The notes below the pieces were generated by a model, which saw nothing but the letters and a program-made list of their open reading frames with translations, did no database searches and had not been told where the DNA came from. Positions 59,767 to 64,000 of a DNA stretch of 64,000 nucleotides are shown here, piece by piece; positions within the stretch are counted from its first letter, which is position 1, and every line of letters begins with the position of its first letter. The position numbers and the translations under genes are program-made. The DNA comes from Rhodothermales bacterium (lineage in GTDB: Bacteria; Bacteroidota; Rhodothermia; Rhodothermales; JANQRZ01). The stretch covers positions 62,001 to 126,000 of the forward strand of contig JBDUXZ010000005.1 of the NCBI GenBank assembly GCA_039944855.1, read 5' to 3'.

Positions 59767-60545
59767 TCGCCGTCATCCACGCGCTCTGGCACCGCGAGAT
59801 CACCAAGTTCCTCCGCGACCGCAGCCGCCTCATCGGCGCGCTCGTGCAGCCGCTCGGGTTCTGGGTCCTCCTCGGGCTCGGGTTCTACGGGTCATTTCAG
59901 ATGCCCGGCGCGGGCGAGGTGGGCTACCTCGAATACCTCTACCCCGGCATCATCGCGCTCATCCTCCTCTTCACCGCGATTTTCTCGACGATCTCCGTCG
60001 TGCAGGAGCGGCAGGAGGGGTTCCTGCAAGCCGCGCTCGTCGCCCCTGTCCCGCGCACGACGATCGTGCTCGGACTCGTCTCTGGCGGGACGACGCTCGC
60101 CGTCGCCGAGGCCGTGCTGTTCCTCCTCCTCGCGCCGCTCGTCGGGCTGACGCCGGGGCTCGCGGGGCTGCTCGTCATCGTCGCCGCCGTCGTGCTGATG
60201 GCGCTCGCGTTCACCGCGCTCGGCTTCACGATCGCGTGGCGGCTGGACACGACGCGGGGCTTCCACGCCGTGATGAACCTGTTCCTCCTCCCGATGTGGT
60301 TCCTCTCGGGCGCGTTCTTCCCGGTCGAGGGCGTGCCCGCCGTGCTGCGCTGGGTGATGTACGCGAACCCTGCGTTCTACGGCGTCGCCGCGATCCGACA
60401 GGGGTTGTATCTCCCCGCTGAGGCACCTGGCGTCGGCCTCCCGCTTACGGTGACGCTCGGCGTGAGCTTCGCCTTCGCGGTCCTGGTCCTCGCCCTCGCC
60501 GTGTGGACGGTGCGACGCCCCTTATTTCAGGGATCGGCGCGTTGA
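59763..60545 (+). CDS. ABC-2 type exporter permease
   Basis: A 260-residue membrane protein with six spans. It carries the ABC-2 permease pattern: ALWHREITKFLRDRSRLIGA, YLYPGIIALILLFTAIFSTI, SVVQERQEGFLQAALVAPVP, and MNLFLLPMWFLSGAFFPVEG followed by LRWVMYANPAFYGVAAIRQG. The latter matches drug and polysaccharide exporters (DrrB-like). Start ATG overlaps the ATPase stop by 4 bases, so the two form one unit. Confidence 0.92.
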   Translation: MIAVIHALWHREITKFLRDRSRLIGALVQPLGFWVLLGLGFYGSFQMPGAGEVGYLEYLYPGIIALILLFTAIFSTISVVQERQEGFLQAALVAPVPRTTIVLGLVSGGTTLAVAEAVLFLLLAPLVGLTPGLAGLLVIVAAVVLMALAFTALGFTIAWRLDTTRGFHAVMNLFLLPMWFLSGAFFPVEGVPAVLRWVMYANPAFYGVAAIRQGLYLPAEAPGVGLPLTVTLGVSFAFAVLVLALAVWTVRRPLFQGSAR

Positions 60546-60564
60546 CGATCCTCGGTCGATGCGT

Positions 60565-60572
60565 TAGCTTCG
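60565..60572 (+). promoter_or_regulatory. Predicted -7 element of the lipoprotein gene at 60587
   Basis: TAGCTTCG, only 15 bases before the first ATG at 60587 and 27 bases before the second at 60599. This favours the second start. Confidence 0.35.
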
Positions 60573-60586
60573 CGCCCTTTCGCCCG

Positions 60587-61210
60587 ATGCCTCTGCCGAT
60601 GCGCCCTGCTCCGCTCCTGCTGCTCGCCCTCGTAGTCGCCCTCGTTGCGGGCGGCTGCGACAGCGCTTCCGAGACCTCCGTCCTCCGCGCCCCCGGTGGC
60701 CTCACCCCGACTGCCGGCGCCATCGAGATCCGCGACGAGAACAATACGTTCCTCGGCGTGCTCGGTCCGGGGCCGGGCCGCAGCGGGCTGATCGGCACGA
60801 GGCGCCCCCCGTTGGGCGATACCGGCGGCGGTGAAGGCGGAGCCCTCCCGCTCGACTTCTCGGTCGGCCCCGCCTATCCGAACCCCTTCTGGCGCACCGT
60901 CATTTTCTCGGTCGATCTGCCGCGAGCGGATCACGTGTCGGTGTTCGTCGTCGCCGCTAATCCACCGGGAGCGACGGAACCGCTGGCCACTTCCGAGCAG
61001 GGGGCGTGGGTGTATCGCCCCGGCGGCCTCCCCATCGTCGTCCTCTCGGACGGACCCCGCACGGCAGGTCGGCATGAGGTTTTGTGGACTCCGGCCGAGA
61101 CGACCGGTCGCGCGATTCCTTTCGGCTACTATCGCATCTACGTCCAAACGCCCTACGCTATCGCCTGGCAGGATGTGCTCTACACCCCCGACTCCCCTTA
61201 CGACAACTGA
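60587..61210 (+). CDS. Lipoprotein with a FlgD-like/YPNPF C-terminal segment
   Basis: A 207-residue lipoprotein (lipobox LVAGGC after MRPAPLLLLALVVALVAGG) with an N-terminal disordered part and a beta domain that starts GPAYPNPFWRTVIFSVDLPR. The YPNPF pattern and following strands resemble the C-terminal sorting or FlgD-Ig-like domains widespread in Bacteroidota secreted proteins, but here the domain is not at the extreme C-terminus. A second ATG at 60599 starts at the signal peptide. The function is unknown. It is followed after 6 bases by an outer-membrane protein gene. Confidence 0.65.
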   Translation: MPLPMRPAPLLLLALVVALVAGGCDSASETSVLRAPGGLTPTAGAIEIRDENNTFLGVLGPGPGRSGLIGTRRPPLGDTGGGEGGALPLDFSVGPAYPNPFWRTVIFSVDLPRADHVSVFVVAANPPGATEPLATSEQGAWVYRPGGLPIVVLSDGPRTAGRHEVLWTPAETTGRAIPFGYYRIYVQTPYAIAWQDVLYTPDSPYDN

Positions 61211-61216
61211 CTCCCG

Positions 61217-61729
61217 ATGACGCGCTCGCTCCCTCTCCTCGTCCTCCTGCTCCTCCTCGCCCCGCTCGCCCTCGCGCAGACCGAACCCGCGCCGGGCACC
61301 GGCCTCAGCGCCTCGGTGCAAGCCGGGCAGTTCGACCTCCTCATTCCGATGTGGACGGGGCCGAGCACGGCGATCATCCCGAGCATCGGGCTCGCCTTCG
61401 GGCAGGATGTCGGGCTCGACCTCCGCGCTGGGCTCGCGGCCCGGTTCTACCGCCGCGTGGCCGAGGTCTCGCCGTACGTCGCGCTCCGGGGCGGCGTCCT
61501 CTTCTTCTCCCCCTCCCAGCCCGAGGACGGCCCCGACCTCGACTCGACGGTCGACTTTCTCGTCGGCGGCGCGTTCGGGGCCGAGGCGTTCCTGGCGCCG
61601 AAATTCAGCCTCGGCGTTGAGGGCCAACTCAACCTCACGCTGTCGGGCGAGGAGTCGGCGCGGTTCGGGAATCCGGGCAATATCAACGTCAACACGGGCG
61701 CGGCCGTGCTGGCGACGGTCTACTTCTGA
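61217..61729 (+). CDS. Small outer-membrane beta-barrel protein
   Basis: A 170-residue exported protein: signal peptide LPLLVLLLLLAPLALAQ, then alternating beta strands (LSASVQAGQFDLLIP, DVGLDLRAGLAARFYRRVAE, YVALRGGVLFF, FSLGVEGQLNLTLSG) and an aromatic terminal residue (VLATVYF), as in small eight-strand barrels. No specific family is recognised. It shares an operon with the preceding lipoprotein. Confidence 0.65.
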   Translation: MTRSLPLLVLLLLLAPLALAQTEPAPGTGLSASVQAGQFDLLIPMWTGPSTAIIPSIGLAFGQDVGLDLRAGLAARFYRRVAEVSPYVALRGGVLFFSPSQPEDGPDLDSTVDFLVGGAFGAEAFLAPKFSLGVEGQLNLTLSGEESARFGNPGNINVNTGAAVLATVYF

Positions 61730-61784
61730 ACCCGCGGCGGGTCTGGGGTGTAAAGGGAAGGCTCCTCTCCCTTTCCCCTCTGCC

Positions 61785-62828
61785 ATGCCCGCCGACCCCA
61801 ACCGGACGCTCCGTCGGCTCGTCGCCGTCCTCGTCGTCATCTTCGTCGTCGCCGCGCTGAAGGCCACGAAGCCGGTGACGATGCCGCTCGCCTTCGCACT
61901 CTTCACCGTCATCCTGTTCTGGCCGCTCTACAAGCGGCTCGACAAGCACGTCCCGACGGGCGTCGCCCTCGTCGCCACGCTCCTCGCCGTCTTCGCCGTG
62001 CTCGGCGCGTTCGTCGGCGCAATCTGGTTCACGGTCGACGAAGTGCTCGAAGGGATTGGGCGCTACGAGCAGGAATTCGCCTCGCTCCGGGCCTCGGTCG
62101 CGTCGTTCTTCGGCGCGATCGACGGTGGCTCGGGCGAGAGCGCGAGCCTGTCTTCGGACCGGATCGTCGGCTTCGCCGAGCGCCTCGCGTCGAACGTGTG
62201 GAGCGTGCTCGGCTACCTCGTCCTCGTCATCGCCCTCTTCACCCTCGCCATCGTCGAGGTCGACCGCTGGAAGCAGAAGCTCCGCCGTCGCTTCGACGAC
62301 CCGTTCTCTGCGGACGCCATCGGGACGGCCGCGAAGATCGCCGCGCAGGTCCAGCGCTTCCTCCTCGTCCAATCGTTCACGGCCCTCTTGACGGGCGTAT
62401 TGACCGGCCTGCTGTGCTGGGCGATGGGCATCGACTTCGCCCTCCTGTGGGGGCTCCTCGCGTTTGTGCTCAACTTTATCCCCACGCTCGGCTCGCTCGT
62501 GGCCGTCGTCCCGCCGGTGCTCTTCGCCCTCCTGCAATACGGGATCGGGTGGCAGGCGCCCGCGCTCCTCGCCGGGCTCGGACTCATCGAGATCGTCCTC
62601 GGCGCGTACGTGGACCCGAAGCTGCAGGGCCGCTACCTCGAACTCTCCGCGCTCGTCGTGCTCGTCGCCATCACGTTCTGGGGCTGGCTGTGGGGCATCC
62701 CCGGCGCGTTCATCGCCGTGCCCATTACGGCGGCGGCCGTCCTCGTGTTCAAACACATCCCGCAGACCGAGTGGGTGGCGCGCCTGCTGACGCGGGCCGA
62801 GGAGGACGAACACTCGCTTACGACGTGA
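61785..62828 (+). CDS. AI-2E family transporter (YdiK/PerM-like)
   Basis: A 347-residue protein with eight spans and the family pattern: KPVTMPLAFALFTVILFWPLY, a central cytoplasmic/periplasmic region, and the conserved LTGLLCWAMGIDFALLWGLL, AFVLNFIPTLGSLVAVVPPV, YVDPKLQGRYLELSALVVLV and WGWLWGIPGAFIAVPITAAA. The family has been tied to AI-2 export, sodium/proton antiport and other substrates, so the name does not fix the role. It follows the small barrel gene by 55 bases. Confidence 0.9.
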   Translation: MPADPNRTLRRLVAVLVVIFVVAALKATKPVTMPLAFALFTVILFWPLYKRLDKHVPTGVALVATLLAVFAVLGAFVGAIWFTVDEVLEGIGRYEQEFASLRASVASFFGAIDGGSGESASLSSDRIVGFAERLASNVWSVLGYLVLVIALFTLAIVEVDRWKQKLRRRFDDPFSADAIGTAAKIAAQVQRFLLVQSFTALLTGVLTGLLCWAMGIDFALLWGLLAFVLNFIPTLGSLVAVVPPVLFALLQYGIGWQAPALLAGLGLIEIVLGAYVDPKLQGRYLELSALVVLVAITFWGWLWGIPGAFIAVPITAAAVLVFKHIPQTEWVARLLTRAEEDEHSLTT

Positions 62829-62838
62829 GGACGCCCTT

Positions 62839-63264
62839 TTGATCGAATCACTGGCGGAGGCGGGGCCGCTCGGGCTCTTCCTCGTCTCCTTCCTCGCGGC
62901 GACGCTCGTGCCTTTCTCGTCGGAGGTCGCGCTCGTGGCGGGGCTCGCGGCGGGCGTGCCGCCGGCCGAAGCCGTGACGGCGTGCTCCCTCGGCAACTGC
63001 CTCGCCTGCACGGTGAACTACGGGCTGGGCTGGTTCTTCCGCGAGAAGACCGAAGCGCGCATGACGGCGTCGCGCGGCGGGCGGAAGGCGCTGGGATGGA
63101 TGGACCGCTACGGCTGGGCGAGCCTGCTCCTCTCGTGGGCCCCCGTCGTCGGCGACCCGCTGACGGTCGTGGCGGGGATCGCGCGGGTGTCGTTCGGGCT
63201 CTTCGCCCTCGTCGTGTTCTCGCTCCGCGTCGGCCGCTACCTCCTCATTGCGGGTCTGTTCTGA
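62839..63264 (+). CDS. YqaA-family (SNARE-associated/DedA-like) membrane protein
   Basis: A 141-residue membrane protein, started here with TTG at 62839. It has the DedA/YqaA features FLAATLVPFSSEVALVAGLA, GNCLACTVNYGLGWFFREK and RYGWASLLLSWAPVVGDPLTVVAGIARV. Members of the larger superfamily flip or move phospholipids. It follows the AI-2E gene by 10 bases in the same direction. Confidence 0.85.
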   Translation: MIESLAEAGPLGLFLVSFLAATLVPFSSEVALVAGLAAGVPPAEAVTACSLGNCLACTVNYGLGWFFREKTEARMTASRGGRKALGWMDRYGWASLLLSWAPVVGDPLTVVAGIARVSFGLFALVVFSLRVGRYLLIAGLF

Positions 63265-63362
63265 TGCGGCTCCGCCGGGGGAAATTCACGCCCGTTTGCC
63301 TATCCTCGCAGAACCGCGCACGGCCTCGGCGGATAGTACGTGGCTGACCAACCGCTCCCGTT

Positions 63363-64000
63363 TTGGAACTCTCCCCCTCCGCCCGCCGCGCCGACCTCAA
63401 GGCGATGGACCGCGCCGAGCTCGAAGCGTTCGCCGCCTCGCTCGGGCAGCCGGCGTTCCGCGGGCGGCAGCTCTTCAAGTGGCTCTACGGCAAAGGCGCC
63501 GCCGACTTCACGTCGATGACGGACCTCCCGCAGGCGTTCCGCGACCGGCTCGAAGCCGTCGCCGCGATCTCCGGGCTCGACGAGGTGCAGCGGCAGACGG
63601 CGACGGATCAGACCGTGAAGTCCCTCTTTCGTCTCCCCTCCGGCCGCGAAGTCGAGAGCGTGCTGATCCCCGACTTCGACGCCGAGGGAAAGCCGAAGCG
63701 GCTGACGGTCTGCGTCTCCAGCCAGGTCGGCTGCGCGATGGGGTGCCACTTCTGCGCGACGGGGCTGATGGGCTTCCACCAGAACCTCACGGCGGGCGAG
63801 ATCTTCGACCAGGTCCGCCGGATGAACGAGGTCGCCGAGGAGCGCTTCGGGCGCGGCATCACGAACGTGGTCTACATGGGGATGGGCGAGCCGCTGCAGA
63901 ACTACGCCGCCGTGCTCAAGAGCGCCGCCCTCCTCTCCGACCCCGACGGGCTCGGCCTGAGCCCGAAGCGCGTCACCGTCTCCACCGTCGGCCTCGCCCG
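63363..64000 (+). CDS. rlmN: 23S rRNA (adenine-2503-C2)-methyltransferase RlmN, N-terminal part (cut by the window edge)
   Basis: The frame is open from about 63363 to the window end, 212 residues. An in-frame TGA at 63345-63347 limits the start to TTG at 63363 or ATG at 63405. The N-terminal region LEAFAASLGQPAFRGRQLFKWLYGKG is the RlmN accessory domain. The radical-SAM motif CAMGCHFC (C-x3-C-x2-C) is within QVGCAMGCHFCATG, and GITNVVYMGMGEPLQNYAAV follows. It methylates A2503 of 23S rRNA and A37 of some tRNAs. The C-terminal Cys is outside the window. Confidence 0.93.
   Translation, partial: MELSPSARRADLKAMDRAELEAFAASLGQPAFRGRQLFKWLYGKGAADFTSMTDLPQAFRDRLEAVAAISGLDEVQRQTATDQTVKSLFRLPSGREVESVLIPDFDAEGKPKRLTVCVSSQVGCAMGCHFCATGLMGFHQNLTAGEIFDQVRRMNEVAEERFGRGITNVVYMGMGEPLQNYAAVLKSAALLSDPDGLGLSPKRVTVSTVGLA

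Overview
This 64 kb window is a dense, high-GC (roughly two-thirds G+C) piece of bacterial chromosome, cut at both ends inside genes (ligA on the left, rlmN on the right). Four signs place it in the Bacteroidota/Rhodothermota branch, most likely a Rhodothermales member of the Rubricoccaceae/Salinibacter type. Many genes have a TAnnTTTG-like -7 element about 20-60 nt before the start; in two of them a TTG lies exactly 20 nt further upstream. Starts lack Shine-Dalgarno sequences. Lnt, Omp85 proteins, a BamB-like lipoprotein and SIMPL show a Gram-negative envelope. An NfuA N-terminal-like protein and a Bacteroidota-style LuxC acyl-CoA reductase are present. The exact genus cannot be fixed from sequence reading alone.

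Layout. 1-7345: ligA, a RodZ-like protein, tRNA-Pro, a MerR regulator, an EamA transporter, SbcC, CvpA and YqeY. 7421-12466: a tight three-gene envelope operon (metallopeptidase-propeller-barrel protein, BamB-like lipoprotein, PEGA protein). 12596-15022: a compact chromosomal integron, with a complete IntI-type integrase, an attI-like region and two cassettes (a short unknown protein and a hexapeptide acetyltransferase), each followed by an attC-like foldback. 15134-23400: MarC, a PGRP/amidase lipoprotein, then a long minus-strand run of YqjE-like and YqjD-like proteins, a small membrane protein, adenylate kinase, a polyprenyl synthase, HPr, Enzyme I and a sugar-phosphate SIS isomerase. 23556-29000: Nfu-N, LuxC-like reductase, RNase D, two thioredoxin-fold proteins and an M14 peptidase. 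29125-30764: a type III polyketide synthase followed by an ICMT-family methyltransferase. 30761-38531: NSS transporter, ParA, Lnt, Maf, a GATase, a response regulator, a PD-(D/E)XK-like small protein, a TPR lipoprotein and tRNA-Arg. 38646-49801: UMF1 transporter, Nif3, a coiled-coil protein that has lost its zinc ligands, RNase P RNA, SecG, NUDIX, RsmE, an Omp85 protein, SIMPL, MutY and small unknowns. 49859-52539: DUF2085 protein and a CIRCE-controlled groES-groEL operon. 52705-64000: heme A and heme O synthases, a serine hydrolase, GlmM, an L,D-transpeptidase-like protein, an ABC-2 exporter, envelope proteins, an AI-2E family permease, YqaA and the start of rlmN.

Most of the window is core metabolism, genome maintenance and envelope biogenesis. 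The one clear accessory module is the integron, and it is the best candidate for something new. Other points worth attention are the PKS/methyltransferase pair, the envelope operon with an octamer repeat at one gene start, Enzyme I and HPr without any Enzyme II, and several families of short intergenic repeats. No intergenic stretch exceeds 300 bases.
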